Below, one piece after another: positions 22,548 through 30,890 of a stretch of DNA of 32,050 bases (positions are counted from its first letter, which is position 1; each line of letters begins with the position of its first letter). A program made the translations under genes and the position numbers. A model generated the notes under the pieces. The model did not search any database. It was not told where the DNA came from and saw nothing but the letters and a program-made list of their open reading frames with translations. This stretch comes from an uncultured Eubacteriales bacterium (lineage in GTDB: Bacteria; Bacillota; Clostridia; Oscillospirales; Oscillospiraceae): NCBI GenBank assembly GCA_900552475.1, contig USAC01000014.1, positions 1 through 32,050 on the forward strand, written 5' to 3'.

Positions 22548-23699
22548 TCAGACGATCTCCCGCAGCGCCGCGTCGTATTCGTGCAGGACGGCGGGCAGGT
22601 CGAAGCAGCGGTCAAAGACGCGCCGCACGTTTTTGCGCATGGCAAGGCACTCCTCCGCCGGCATGGCGGCAATGCGCTTTGCTGTGTCCGGTGCGAGGTT
22701 CAGGCCGATACGCTCCGCCTCGACAAGGCGGGCCGAGTCGGCGGGGATGTTGTTGATGACCGGCAGATCATGCTTCCAGTAGTCCACGGACTTCATCGTC
22801 AGTCCGATGCAGACCGAATCGCGCATCAAGTTCAGCCCGAAGCGGCAGCGCGTCAATATCCGGTGCTTTTCCGCCTCGTCATAGATCGCGCCGTGGAACT
22901 CCGCCTGCGCGCCCGCGTCGCGGATCGCCTGCACCAGCTCCTCGCGGCGCTCGCCCTCGCCGATGATATGCACCGTCACCGGGCGCAGCTGGCTCAGCTC
23001 GCCCGCGAGGGCGGCGATGGCGGGGATATTGACAATGTTGTTGATCGCGCCGAGGTAGCACAGCTCGATCCGCTCGGCATTGAGCTCCTGCGCGTCCTCC
23101 AGCCCCTCAGGCCGCTGCGCGGCGAGAAAGACGGTATGCGCCTGCTCGTCGGAGAGGTTCAGGCGCTCCTGAAACATGTGGCACTCCGTGAGCACCCGGT
23201 CGGCCTCGGCGAGATGGTGATCCCGCAGACCCGACCACACCGAAAACGGAAGCGCAAGCAGGCGCTTCATTTTACTGGAGGGGAACGTCTCCGGCCAGAG
23301 ATCAAAGATATCAAACACAAGGCGCACATCCGGATGCCGCCGCTTGTAGGCCGCCAGATACTTCGCCAGGAAGTTCGGCGGCAAGATGGAGACGACCATC
23401 TGCGGCTCCTGCTCCAGCTCCTCGAGCCAGCGCACGGCCTTCTTCGCAAACTCCCGGTGCGAGAGAATGCGGTCGGCCGAGAGATTCTTCTGGTACGGGC
23501 GCACGTGCAGCTGCCTGCAGCCCGGAACGCTGCAGGTAAAGGCCGCTTTTCGGTCATGGCTGAAATCCGAGGTGAGATACACCGTCTCATAGCCCCGGCT
23601 CTTCAGATAGGTATCCACGGCCCACAGGCGGTGTCCGTAGTGATCCGAGCAGCTGATGAGCACCGCCCGCTTCGCCTGACTCCGGTTTTCCGTACTCAA
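22548..23699 (-). CDS. Family 4 glycosyltransferase
   Basis: A 383-residue GT-B retaining glycosyltransferase of the cytoplasmic face. It has a Rossmann-like N-terminal half (SCSDHYGHRLWAVDTYLKSRG), IFDLWPETFP in the linker, and a C-terminal nucleotide-sugar half with YLGAINNIVNIP and VHIIGEGERREEL. The final catalytic Glu region is less canonical than in model GT4 enzymes. The start is TTG 23699, which overlaps the preceding stop (TTGA) and has GGAGG seven bases upstream; no in-frame ATG lies near. Its substrate is unknown. It probably adds the second sugar after the initiating transferase. Confidence 0.83.
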   Translation of the reverse strand: MSTENRSQAKRAVLISCSDHYGHRLWAVDTYLKSRGYETVYLTSDFSHDRKAAFTCSVPGCRQLHVRPYQKNLSADRILSHREFAKKAVRWLEELEQEPQMVVSILPPNFLAKYLAAYKRRHPDVRLVFDIFDLWPETFPSSKMKRLLALPFSVWSGLRDHHLAEADRVLTECHMFQERLNLSDEQAHTVFLAAQRPEGLEDAQELNAERIELCYLGAINNIVNIPAIAALAGELSQLRPVTVHIIGEGERREELVQAIRDAGAQAEFHGAIYDEAEKHRILTRCRFGLNLMRDSVCIGLTMKSVDYWKHDLPVINNIPADSARLVEAERIGLNLAPDTAKRIAAMPAEECLAMRKNVRRVFDRCFDLPAVLHEYDAALREIV

Positions 23700-25051
23700 G
23701 GCTTTTCCTCCTCCGTCTGTTCAAAGGCCTCCGTGCTGTCGTCCGGCGTCAGCAGAACCAGCACGGTCCGCAGGATGAGCTTGACGTCCAGCCACAGGCT
23801 GTATTCCTGAATATAGGTCAGGTCCATGATGAGCTTGTCCTTCGGCGAAGTGTTGTACCGGCCGTAGATCTGCGCAAGGCCGGTCAGCCCCGCCTTTGCG
23901 CGCAGGCGGTAAGTAAACTCGGGCAGCTCCTGCGTATATTTATCGACGTTCTCGATCATCTCCGGCCGCGGGCCGACGATGCTCATATCGCTCTTGAGCA
24001 CGTTGATCAGCTGCGGCAGCTCGTCGATGCGGAACTTGCGGATGACGTGCCCCACGCGGGTGATGCGGTCGTCGTCCTTTGTGACGGAGCGGTGGATGCT
24101 GCCGTCCTCGACGCGCATGGAGCGGAACTTATACACCTCGAAGATGCGCCCGGCATACGTCGCGCGCTTCTGCCGGTAGAACACCGGGCCGTGGTCCTCG
24201 AGCTTGATGGCCAGCGCCGTCACCAGCATGATCGGCGAGGCGATCACAAGGCCGATGGCCGAGACAATGATGTCCATCAGGCGCTTGAGCACGCGCTGCT
24301 CAAACGTCAGCTCGCGGGAGCTGGCGCAGATCATGGACTTGTCGTCAAAGAGCAGGCGCTGGCTGCCGAGGGACACGACGTCCTCGGGCTCGATGCTGTA
24401 ATAGATGACCTTCCAGTTCTGATAGCAGTAGGAGACGATCCGGGACCGCTTTACCGGCTCCAGATTATACAGGAACACCGCGTCGCACCCGTCGATGAGC
24501 GCGGTGATGTCCTCCTGATCGTAATAGGCGATGCCCTCAATGCGGTACTGCTTTTTGAAGCGGCCGACCTTTTTCACCAGATCCGCGGCGTTTTCACCGC
24601 GGTCGGTGATAATCAGGCAGTGCTGCGGCGGGTTGATGCGAAAATACAGGCCGTTTCCGGCATAGGCCGCGACGATGACGATGGCCACCTGCAGCACATA
24701 GATCAGCAGCAGCCGGCCCGGATACTCATAGACGAAGTGGCCGAAGTGGACGACCGTGACGTTCATGATGCAGAACATCAGGTGCGCCACCAGATCCGCG
24801 AACAGCAGCGTCAGCGAGAGCGAAAAAATGATGGGCTTGCTCTTGCGCACGCCGATATCGTAGCCGCCGTACACCCGCGTCATGAGCAGGTAGACGATTC
24901 CGAAGGAAACCGCCGTCACAGCCGCCGTCCGGCTCAGCCGCAGGAGGAAGAAATACTTCTGGCCCATCAGCAAAAAGAACACTCCGCCGCAGAGGACAAA
25001 TACCAACAGCCTCATCAGAAGGGTTATGGAATTTTTAAATAGTTTCAACAT
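23696..25051 (-). CDS. Polyprenyl-phosphate sugar-phosphate transferase (initiating enzyme)
   Basis: A 451-residue membrane enzyme that starts polysaccharide assembly by moving a sugar-1-phosphate from a nucleotide sugar to undecaprenyl phosphate. The N-terminal ~130 residues hold four to five membrane helices. A nucleotide-binding-like central domain with CLIITDRGENAADLVKK follows. The C-terminal catalytic domain contains RLMDIIVSAIGLVIASP, KFRSMRVEDG, RKFRIDELPQLINVLK and GPRPEM, the standard PF02397 motifs. It is the first gene of the operon, about 50 bases after the predicted transcription start. Its ribosome binding site is weak (GAAAGAA). The transferred sugar cannot be told. Confidence 0.9.
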   Translation of the reverse strand: MLKLFKNSITLLMRLLVFVLCGGVFFLLMGQKYFFLLRLSRTAAVTAVSFGIVYLLMTRVYGGYDIGVRKSKPIIFSLSLTLLFADLVAHLMFCIMNVTVVHFGHFVYEYPGRLLLIYVLQVAIVIVAAYAGNGLYFRINPPQHCLIITDRGENAADLVKKVGRFKKQYRIEGIAYYDQEDITALIDGCDAVFLYNLEPVKRSRIVSYCYQNWKVIYYSIEPEDVVSLGSQRLLFDDKSMICASSRELTFEQRVLKRLMDIIVSAIGLVIASPIMLVTALAIKLEDHGPVFYRQKRATYAGRIFEVYKFRSMRVEDGSIHRSVTKDDDRITRVGHVIRKFRIDELPQLINVLKSDMSIVGPRPEMIENVDKYTQELPEFTYRLRAKAGLTGLAQIYGRYNTSPKDKLIMDLTYIQEYSLWLDVKLILRTVLVLLTPDDSTEAFEQTEEEKP

Positions 25052-25107
25052 AAGCGTATTCTTTCATTCATTTTTTGTCAGGGCATGGTGATACATCATG
25101 CTCCAGT

Positions 25108-25136
25108 ATTATAGCCAAAGAAACCCTGAAAATCAA
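25108..25136 (-). promoter_or_regulatory. Promoter of the polysaccharide operon
   Basis: Minus strand TTGATT (25131-25136), 17-base spacer, TATAAT (25108-25113). It is the only good promoter before the eleven tightly packed genes that end at 13220. The rest of 25137-25320 shows no gene. Confidence 0.78.
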
Positions 25137-25323
25137 GCCCCGCCGCGCTTTTTCACACGCTTTGAAACAGATCTGTCACCGAAAAGGCGGCTGTTCAGCG
25201 GTAAAGCCGACCAAAACCACGCTTTTTCGTTCAGAAATAGCGGCAAAACGCTTATTGCCGCGCACATCCCGCCCCTTTAAAAACAATTTGTGAATTATTC
25301 GTTAAATCCGTTCCAATATGTGT

Positions 25324-25362
25324 AAAAATGGCGGCAGATCGACCGTCTGCCGCCATTTTTTG
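25324..25362. terminator. Terminator after the NCS1 permease gene
   Basis: A perfect 15-bp stem pairs AAAAATGGCGGCAGA (25324-25338) with TCTGCCGCCATTTTT (25346-25360). It has T/A runs on both sides, so it can work on either strand. It lies about 25 bases after the permease stop. Confidence 0.92.
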
Positions 25363-25384
25363 GATATGATATTCTGATGTTTGG

Positions 25385-26815
25385 TTAAACGATCTCCAGA
25401 TCGTCGCGGTCGCGCAGCATATACTTTTTGAGCGGCGTAAGGCTCGCCAGCCAGTACAGCACCCCGCCGAAGAGCGCGTCGAAGCCGCTGCCCGTGAAGA
25501 TCAGGAACAGCCCGCTGCGGATCTCGCCGGTGAGCGGATTGTACACGAAGAGGATCGTCGTCAGGCACGCGATCACCACGCACGCGAGGCCCACGAGGTT
25601 AAACCCGCCCGTATAGCGGTAGGCGTCGTGCCCCTTCATGAAGTAGGCCGCCTTCAGCGAGAGCTTTCTGCGCCGCACGAGCAGATAGTCCGCCACGATC
25701 ATGCCGATGATCGGCGCCTGAATGAACGCCGCGATAGAGATAAACGCGCCGAAGTGCTCCTCCACGCCGCCCCAGACCGTCAGTGCGCCGACATAGACCA
25801 TCGCGATGAGCACCATCAGCCGGTAGCTGACCTTGGGCATGCCGCTCTTGACGATCATGCAGTTGACGTAGGATCCCGTGCCCTGCGTGCCGACGTTCGC
25901 GAACGCCACCAGCAGCAGGCTCAGCAGCGCGAAGCCCGAGCCGCAGAGCGTGGCGAGCATGTTCGTCGGGTCGCTCTCATAGATGCCCGTGCGCACATAC
26001 ATCGCCAGCGCCATCACACCGCCGGCTGCCACGAAGAACGGCGCCACGACGCCATAGGCCAGAGACGTGCCCCAGTAGCCGCTGCGCTCGGTCTTGGCCA
26101 GACGTGGCATCACGAGCGCCTGCGTCGACCACGAGAAAGCGAAGGCGACGTTGCCCTCGGCGGAGATCATGAAGTTCTGCAGCGGCGTCGTACCCTCCTC
26201 GAGCACGGGCTTCACTGCGAGAATGTCGCTCAGCGGCACCGACACGAAGCACAGCACCACGATAATCAGGCCCACGCCGAGAAGTGCCGTCACAAGGAAG
26301 CGGTTCGTCCACTTGATGACCTCCGGCCCGCCGAGCGCGATCAGTGTGCCGAGCACGACGCACACCACGCCGAGAAGCGGCTTCCAGATCGTCAGATCCA
26401 GCACAACACCGAAGTTTCCGAAGAGGTTGATCATGGACGAGGCGAACAGGTTGGCCGCCACCGCGTACCAGCCGAAGTTCGCGAGACTGATAACCGTCGA
26501 CAAAATGGCGACGCCCTTGCCGCCGAGCACCGAGCGCAACCAGATCCACAAATCGATGCCGTAGCGCACGGCAAACAGAACCGGCAGGCACTCGATCAGC
26601 ACCCACACGATGTTGAAGCAGAAGATGTTGATGAGCATCTGCTTAAAGCCCAGATACTGCGCCACATACGCGCCCTGCGTATAGCACCACGTCGCGATGG
26701 CGAAGCCGCTGGTGGAGAGGAACAGGTCGAGGAAGGAATACTGCCGGTCGCCCTTGAGCATCGGGACGATGCCGGTGACGGTCTCCTGCTTGATATAGTC
26801 GTTGTTTCTGCTCAT
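25385..26815 (-). CDS. NCS1-family permease (cytosine/purine-permease-like)
   Basis: A 476-residue transporter with about 12 membrane helices. The FSWSTQALVMPRLAKTER segment and IIGMIVADYLLVRRRKLS near the C-terminus are typical of nucleobase:cation symporter-1 proteins, which carry cytosine, hydantoins, thiamine or other small nitrogen compounds. The start is taken as ATG 26815, which shares one base with the stop of the 59-residue gene before it and has GGGGGTG eight bases upstream; an eight-residue extension to 26839 lies inside that gene. It is the last gene of the licCA operon. Choline, or a nucleobase feeding CTP, is a possible substrate; neither can be read from sequence. Confidence 0.87.
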   Translation of the reverse strand: MSRNNDYIKQETVTGIVPMLKGDRQYSFLDLFLSTSGFAIATWCYTQGAYVAQYLGFKQMLINIFCFNIVWVLIECLPVLFAVRYGIDLWIWLRSVLGGKGVAILSTVISLANFGWYAVAANLFASSMINLFGNFGVVLDLTIWKPLLGVVCVVLGTLIALGGPEVIKWTNRFLVTALLGVGLIIVVLCFVSVPLSDILAVKPVLEEGTTPLQNFMISAEGNVAFAFSWSTQALVMPRLAKTERSGYWGTSLAYGVVAPFFVAAGGVMALAMYVRTGIYESDPTNMLATLCGSGFALLSLLLVAFANVGTQGTGSYVNCMIVKSGMPKVSYRLMVLIAMVYVGALTVWGGVEEHFGAFISIAAFIQAPIIGMIVADYLLVRRRKLSLKAAYFMKGHDAYRYTGGFNLVGLACVVIACLTTILFVYNPLTGEIRSGLFLIFTGSGFDALFGGVLYWLASLTPLKKYMLRDRDDLEIV

Positions 26816-26994
26816 CAGGCAATCACCCCCGTCATGCACAGCGCGATCAGCACCAGACTGACCGCCACCGCCACCGCAATGATCACGAAGTCGCCCTTCC
26901 CCATCCGCTTGGGGAATTCATAGTCCGGCTGCTCCATGATCTCCAGACGCTTCGCCGTCTCCTCATAGATCAGATCTTCCAGATGGTCTTTCAT
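26815..26994 (-). CDS. 59-residue single-helix membrane protein, possible permease small subunit
   Basis: A short gene with an acidic soluble N-terminus (MKDHLEDLIYEETAKRLE), a PDYEFPKRMGKG linker and one strongly hydrophobic C-terminal helix (residues ~36-59). The ATG at 26994 overlaps the licCA stop in ATGA and has AAGGAG upstream. Its TGA shares one base with the permease start. Coupling on both sides shows that all three products are made together. Small one-helix partners are known for some other transporter families (for example the sodium:solute symporter small subunits), so an accessory subunit of the NCS1 permease is a reasonable guess. I do not recognise the family. Confidence 0.8.
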   Translation of the reverse strand: MKDHLEDLIYEETAKRLEIMEQPDYEFPKRMGKGDFVIIAVAVAVSLVLIALCMTGVIA

Positions 26995-28787
26995 GCGTTT
27001 GTCTCCTTTTCACTCTGTCCGTCCTCATACAGCGCCAGCGCGCGGGCCGAATAGGACTTGGTGTAGCGGTACCAGATGTAGAGATAGCTGCCGACGCTCT
27101 TGCCGACGCAGTCCTGATACAGCGCCCACAAAAACCAGTAAAACGACGCCACCGCCACATAGCCCAGATGGTGCCGCAACTCCTCGCGCGAGGGTTCACG
27201 GCCCATATACCGCCGGATGATGCCGTCCGCCTCGTCCATCGTATAGTCGGCGCAGGCGATGAACGTGCCGATATCCCACGCGGGATCCGACATGCCGGAA
27301 TACTCCCAGTCGATCAGGTACATCTTGTCCGCCCGGTCGAGCAGGAAGTTCGGCGCGTAGCTGTCGCAGTGGCACAGGCGCACGGGCGTGCCGTCCGCCT
27401 CGAGATGGGCGCGCAGGCGGGCGATTCCGTCGCGCATCTGCTGCATATCCTCGAAATCGGCGCGGTTGAAGCGGCGCAGCGACTCCTCGAAGCCCTGAAT
27501 CTCGCCCCACGCGTCGAACGGATACGCCGTCTGCTCCCCGCTCTCATGGAGACGGCGGAGCATGGCGAGCGCCTGCGTCACCTGCTGCTCGTCGTGGTAG
27601 TCGAGCGTGCGTGCGTCCTCGATATAGCGCGAGAGCTTCCAGCCCTCCGCTTCGTCCATATAAATATAGGTGTCGTCCAGCCCCAGACGGCGCGCGGCCT
27701 CCATAGAGCTGGCCTCGCTGCGGCGGTTGATGTAGGCGTCCGTCCCCACGCCGGGATGGCGGTAGACGTACTTCTCTCCGCGGCAGGTGAAGCGGAACGA
27801 GAGGTTCGTCATGCCCGTCTTGATGGGGTGGATGTCGTGGATCTCGTTTTCCGTGCAGCCGAGCACCCCGCAGATATTGCGGAAAATCGCGGAACCGGAG
27901 TCGCCGACGTACTTGTCGTCGAACGCGCGCAGCTCGTCGAGCGAATCGAACTCCTTGATCTTCTCCGCGTCATAGCGGCGGATGTACATCTCCAGCTCGC
28001 CGATATAGCGGATGTAGAGATCCTCCCACAGGTGCTCGCGCGTAACCTGCTGGTTATACTCCGCGCGCAGGATCTGCACGAACTTGCTGCTGAACGCGCG
28101 GTCGAAGTAGACGTGGCCGAGCATGCACCACGCATCATGGCCGCCGACGGTCACGCCGGTGATGCGGCCCCTGCGGTTGCACTTAAGGCAGTACTCCTCC
28201 GTTTCGCCCTCGGCGTAGACCGCGGCGTAATAGGCGCGGTAGACAAACGGCTCGAAGGGATTCTCGGCGAAGTAGTCGTCCGAGGAGCAGATGTAGGTGT
28301 TCTCGAGCCGGTCGGCCACCAGCATCAGCGTCGAGGTGTTGTTATAGCGGTAGTAGTCCGGGTTCACCACGATGTCCACGCCGAACTTCTCGGCGAGGTA
28401 GAACATCTTCTCCTTCATATAGCCGACGACGAGCGTGATGTCGCGGATCCCGGCCTCCTGCAGCTGGCGGATCTCCCGCTCGATGAGCAGCTCACCCTTG
28501 ACGCGCAGCAGTGCCTTCGGCTTTTCATACGAGAGCGGGGCGAAGCGCGTGCTCATGCCCGCCGCCATAATCACGGCGTTTTTTACGCGGTAGGGCGCAA
28601 GCGCCTCCTCGCCCGCGTCCGTGACACGTCCGCCCGCGAGCAGCCCCGCCTCCGTCAGCGCCGACACGGTCTGGTTGACCTTGCCGAGCGACATGTCCGT
28701 CTGCGCGGCCAGCGCGCGCTGCGTGAGCGTCTGCTCCGAACAGAGATAGACGGTTTTCAGAATTTTAAACTGTGCCTCGGTCAGCAT
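26991..28787 (-). CDS. licCA: HTH-LicC-LicA fusion: choline cytidylyltransferase and choline kinase
   Basis: A 598-residue three-part protein. Residues 1-65 are a winged HTH of MarR-like type (QRALAAQTDMSLGKVNQTVS). Residues ~68-300 are a nucleotidyltransferase of LicC type, with NAVIMAAGMSTRFAPLSYEK, PKALLRVKGE and the metal-binding SSDDYF. Residues ~310-590 are a choline/ethanolamine-kinase-like domain with CHCDSYAPNFLL (Asp475) and LIDWEYSGMSDPAWDIG (Asp493). Known LicA makes phosphocholine and LicC makes CDP-choline, the donor for LicD, which is encoded in the same window. An exact inverted repeat lies directly upstream and may be the site of the HTH. AGGAGG stands seven bases before ATG 28787. 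Ethanolamine or another amino alcohol is possible as substrate. Confidence 0.9.
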   Translation of the reverse strand: MLTEAQFKILKTVYLCSEQTLTQRALAAQTDMSLGKVNQTVSALTEAGLLAGGRVTDAGEEALAPYRVKNAVIMAAGMSTRFAPLSYEKPKALLRVKGELLIEREIRQLQEAGIRDITLVVGYMKEKMFYLAEKFGVDIVVNPDYYRYNNTSTLMLVADRLENTYICSSDDYFAENPFEPFVYRAYYAAVYAEGETEEYCLKCNRRGRITGVTVGGHDAWCMLGHVYFDRAFSSKFVQILRAEYNQQVTREHLWEDLYIRYIGELEMYIRRYDAEKIKEFDSLDELRAFDDKYVGDSGSAIFRNICGVLGCTENEIHDIHPIKTGMTNLSFRFTCRGEKYVYRHPGVGTDAYINRRSEASSMEAARRLGLDDTYIYMDEAEGWKLSRYIEDARTLDYHDEQQVTQALAMLRRLHESGEQTAYPFDAWGEIQGFEESLRRFNRADFEDMQQMRDGIARLRAHLEADGTPVRLCHCDSYAPNFLLDRADKMYLIDWEYSGMSDPAWDIGTFIACADYTMDEADGIIRRYMGREPSREELRHHLGYVAVASFYWFLWALYQDCVGKSVGSYLYIWYRYTKSYSARALALYEDGQSEKETNA

Positions 28788-28800
28788 GGCACAACCTCCT

Positions 28801-28824
28801 TGTTCATCTTGTGTTCACAAGATG
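28801..28824. promoter_or_regulatory. Inverted repeat before licCA, candidate autoregulatory operator
   Basis: CATCTTGT (28805-28812) and ACAAGATG (28817-28824) are exact inverted copies around GTTC. The word TGTTCA occurs at 28801 and 28812, and its inverse TGAACA at 28844. The repeat lies between the predicted transcription start and the ribosome binding site of a gene that itself carries an HTH domain. Confidence 0.55.
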
Positions 28825-28854
28825 CGCAGTTTCTCCAAATTTTTGAACATCGGT

Positions 28855-28883
28855 ATCTTATCACCAGTATCCGCCCATGTCAA
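28855..28883 (-). promoter_or_regulatory. Promoter of the licCA operon
   Basis: Minus strand TTGACA (28878-28883), 17-base spacer, TAAGAT (28855-28860) preceded by TGA, an extended -10. Confidence 0.72.
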
Positions 28884-28922
28884 CTGTTTTTTCCGCGGCG
28901 CGATTTTTAGCGGGCCGTCCGA

Positions 28923-28951
28923 TTGACAAGCCGCCGCCCGCACCGTATACT
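28923..28951 (+). promoter_or_regulatory. Promoter of the homoserine dehydrogenase gene
   Basis: TTGACA (28923-28928), 17-base spacer, TATACT (28946-28951), giving a leader of about 70 bases before the ATG. It is divergent from the licCA promoter. Confidence 0.82.
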
Positions 28952-29028
28952 GAAAGCGGCATCAAACGCTGGGCAGTCCCGGCGTCAGACAGACATATTT
29001 TCCGGCATATTTTCTAAGGAGGAGTATT

Positions 29029-30168
29029 ATGCATATTGGACTTCTCGGCTTCGGCGTCGTGGGCGCCGGCGTCTATGACTGGACGCGCGGCCGCGCGGAT
29101 CTCACCGTCGACCGCGTGCTGGTGCGCAGCAGCAAGCCCGGCATCGAAACGATTTCCACCCACAGTATCGAGGACATTCTCAACGACCCCGCCATCGACA
29201 CGGTCGTCGAGGTCATGGGCGGGCTGCACCCGGCCTATGAGTACATCTGCGCCGCCATCGAGGCGGGCAAGCACGTCGTCACGGCGAACAAGGCCGTCGT
29301 CGCGGCGTACTATCCGCAGCTGACGGCTCTCGCCCGGCAGCACGGCGTCGCCCTGCGCTGCACCGCCGCCGTCGGCGGCGGCATTCCGTGGCTCGTGAAC
29401 CTCGAGCGCTGTAAGCGGCTCGACCGCGTCGTCTCCATCGGCGGCATCATGAACGGCACGAGCAACTTCATCATGGACGCCATGCACGCCTCCCCCGTCT
29501 CCTTCCCCGACATCCTCAAGAAGGCGCAGGATCTGGGCTATGCCGAGGCCGACCCCAGCGCCGACATCGACGGCGACGATATCCGCCGCAAGCTGGCCAT
29601 CTCCGCAAACGTCGCCTTCGACGCGCTCATCGACGAGGAGGCCATCCCCACCTTCGGCATCCGCACCGTGACCGACGGCGATATCGCCGCCTTCCAGCGC
29701 CGTGGCTTTGTCAGCAAGCTCCTCGCGGCGGCGCAGCTGTCGAAGGAGGGCATCTGCGCATGGATCGAGCCGACGCTCGTGGAGTCGCACGCGCTCGAGG
29801 CCGCCGTGCCGCAGAACTTCAACCTCATCACCTATTACGGCGAGAGCATCGGCCGCCAGAGCTTTTTCGGCCAGGGCGCAGGCCGCTATCCCACGGCCTA
29901 TAACGTCGTGCAGGACTGCATCGACATCCTCGGCGGCCAGCGCAGCTTCTACGCCGCCGACATGGCCCCCGCGCACCTCGACCTCGCCGGCGAGGCGCAC
30001 CCCTACTACGTCCGCACCGAGGGACACGACGACTGGCTCGATTCCATCACCGTCGACCGCTGGGAGAACGGCGTCATCACCTCCGCTGTCTCCGTCGGCA
30101 AGATGATCGCCTGGGCCAAGCATCGCCTGAAAGCCGACCCGACCTGCTTCATCGCGGGCATCCGGTAA
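29029..30168 (+). CDS. hom: Homoserine dehydrogenase, short form without ACT domain
   Basis: A 379-residue NAD(P)-dependent enzyme that reduces aspartate semialdehyde to homoserine, on the path to threonine and methionine. It has the Rossmann loop IGLLGFGVVGAGV at the start, VVEVMGGLHPAYEYI, TANKAVVA, the family motif GIMNGTSNFI and YAEADPSADIDGDD with catalytic acidic residues. Many homologues have about 430 residues with a C-terminal ACT domain for threonine feedback; this protein ends without one, so it is probably not inhibited in that way. AAGGAGGAG precedes the ATG. No other threonine-pathway gene is adjacent. Confidence 0.88.
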   Translation: MHIGLLGFGVVGAGVYDWTRGRADLTVDRVLVRSSKPGIETISTHSIEDILNDPAIDTVVEVMGGLHPAYEYICAAIEAGKHVVTANKAVVAAYYPQLTALARQHGVALRCTAAVGGGIPWLVNLERCKRLDRVVSIGGIMNGTSNFIMDAMHASPVSFPDILKKAQDLGYAEADPSADIDGDDIRRKLAISANVAFDALIDEEAIPTFGIRTVTDGDIAAFQRRGFVSKLLAAAQLSKEGICAWIEPTLVESHALEAAVPQNFNLITYYGESIGRQSFFGQGAGRYPTAYNVVQDCIDILGGQRSFYAADMAPAHLDLAGEAHPYYVRTEGHDDWLDSITVDRWENGVITSAVSVGKMIAWAKHRLKADPTCFIAGIR

Positions 30169-30186
30169 AAATCACACATAAAAAGT

Positions 30187-30223
30187 GCAGCCGCAGAATC
30201 TTCTGATTCTGCGGCTGCCTGTT
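30187..30223. terminator. Bidirectional terminator after hom
   Basis: A perfect 14-bp stem pairs 30187-30200 with 30205-30218 around TTCT. It is followed by CTGTTTTAT on the plus strand and by ACTTTTTATG on the minus strand. It serves hom and the convergent gene ending at 30261. Confidence 0.92.
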
Positions 30224-30260
30224 TTATATCTCCGCATGTCGTGCGGCAAGCAGGATATTC

Positions 30261-30890
30261 TTACTGCTGTGTGAATTTTTCCGCCTGCGCCATCCAGTAG
30301 GCGCGGATTTTTTCCACCATCGCCGCGCACTCCTCCTGCGCGGTGGCGGCGTGGTACTTTTTCATCTCGCTGAACGTGTGGCCGCAGGGGGTAAGGCTAT
30401 CTCCCTCGTAGCCGCCGCTTACGCCCACAAGCCACGGGCTCAGCACGCCCGTCTTGAATTTAAAGATGTAATAGCGCATTCCGTGGAGCCCGAACTCCCC
30501 CGCGCATTCGATCCTGCCCGGCTCCTTCCCCAGCTCATGCGGGTCTGCCAGCCACTGCGCCATGTCGTTTTGCGCAATATCCTGTTGTTTTTGATGCATA
30601 TTTTTTCCTTTCCGAGCTATCACCCAGCCATCCGCTGGGTCAGCCGCTTCCGCGGATTCCCCGTAGTCCAGTCCCACCAGCTCGCCAACGCTCTCGTCCA
30701 TCTCCCAAACGGATACCAGCGAAACCACTCTCGCGTCCTCCTCCGTATGGTTCCCACCGCACAGGAACTGCCAGTATCCGTCCTCATCGTGAGAGACATA
30801 GCGGATTGGCCTGTTCTCCTCCAGCACATGGCGGCAGGTGAAGCAGGCCGTGTTGGGCGCGTCCGAAAAGGGGAATTTCACGTCTTTCAT
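30261..30890 (-). CDS. Two-part protein: DUF2185/Imm33-like N-terminus joined to a second small domain
   Basis: A 209-residue soluble protein. Residues 1-95 (ACFTCRHVLEENRPIRYVSH, YWQFLCGG, then VVSLVSVWEMDESV and ending DGWVIARKG) resemble the DUF2185/Imm33-type domain, with a CxxC and a later Cys. Residues 98-209 start with Met and read as a separate small protein (QNDMAQWLADPHELGKEPG, FGLHGMRYYIFKFK, GVSGGYEGDSL). The joint has its own AAAGGA site before Met98 (ATG at 30599), so the second part may also be made alone. This looks like two neighbouring genes fused in frame by loss of a stop codon. ATG 30890 overlaps the stop of the gene before it (ATGA). The functions are unknown. Confidence 0.7.
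   Translation of the reverse strand: MKDVKFPFSDAPNTACFTCRHVLEENRPIRYVSHDEDGYWQFLCGGNHTEEDARVVSLVSVWEMDESVGELVGLDYGESAEAADPADGWVIARKGKNMHQKQQDIAQNDMAQWLADPHELGKEPGRIECAGEFGLHGMRYYIFKFKTGVLSPWLVGVSGGYEGDSLTPCGHTFSEMKKYHAATAQEECAAMVEKIRAYWMAQAEKFTQQ

Noticed and set aside
22041..23810. A 589-codon plus-strand frame opposite the polymerase and GT4 genes
   Set aside because: Antisense shadow with Gln/His/Arg-rich composition and no ribosome binding site. The long frames at 25628-26923 and 27168-28910 are rejected for the same reason.
29014..30123. A 369-codon minus-strand frame opposite hom
   Set aside because: Asp/Val/Gly-rich shadow of a conserved enzyme gene; hom has the promoter, ribosome binding site and motifs.
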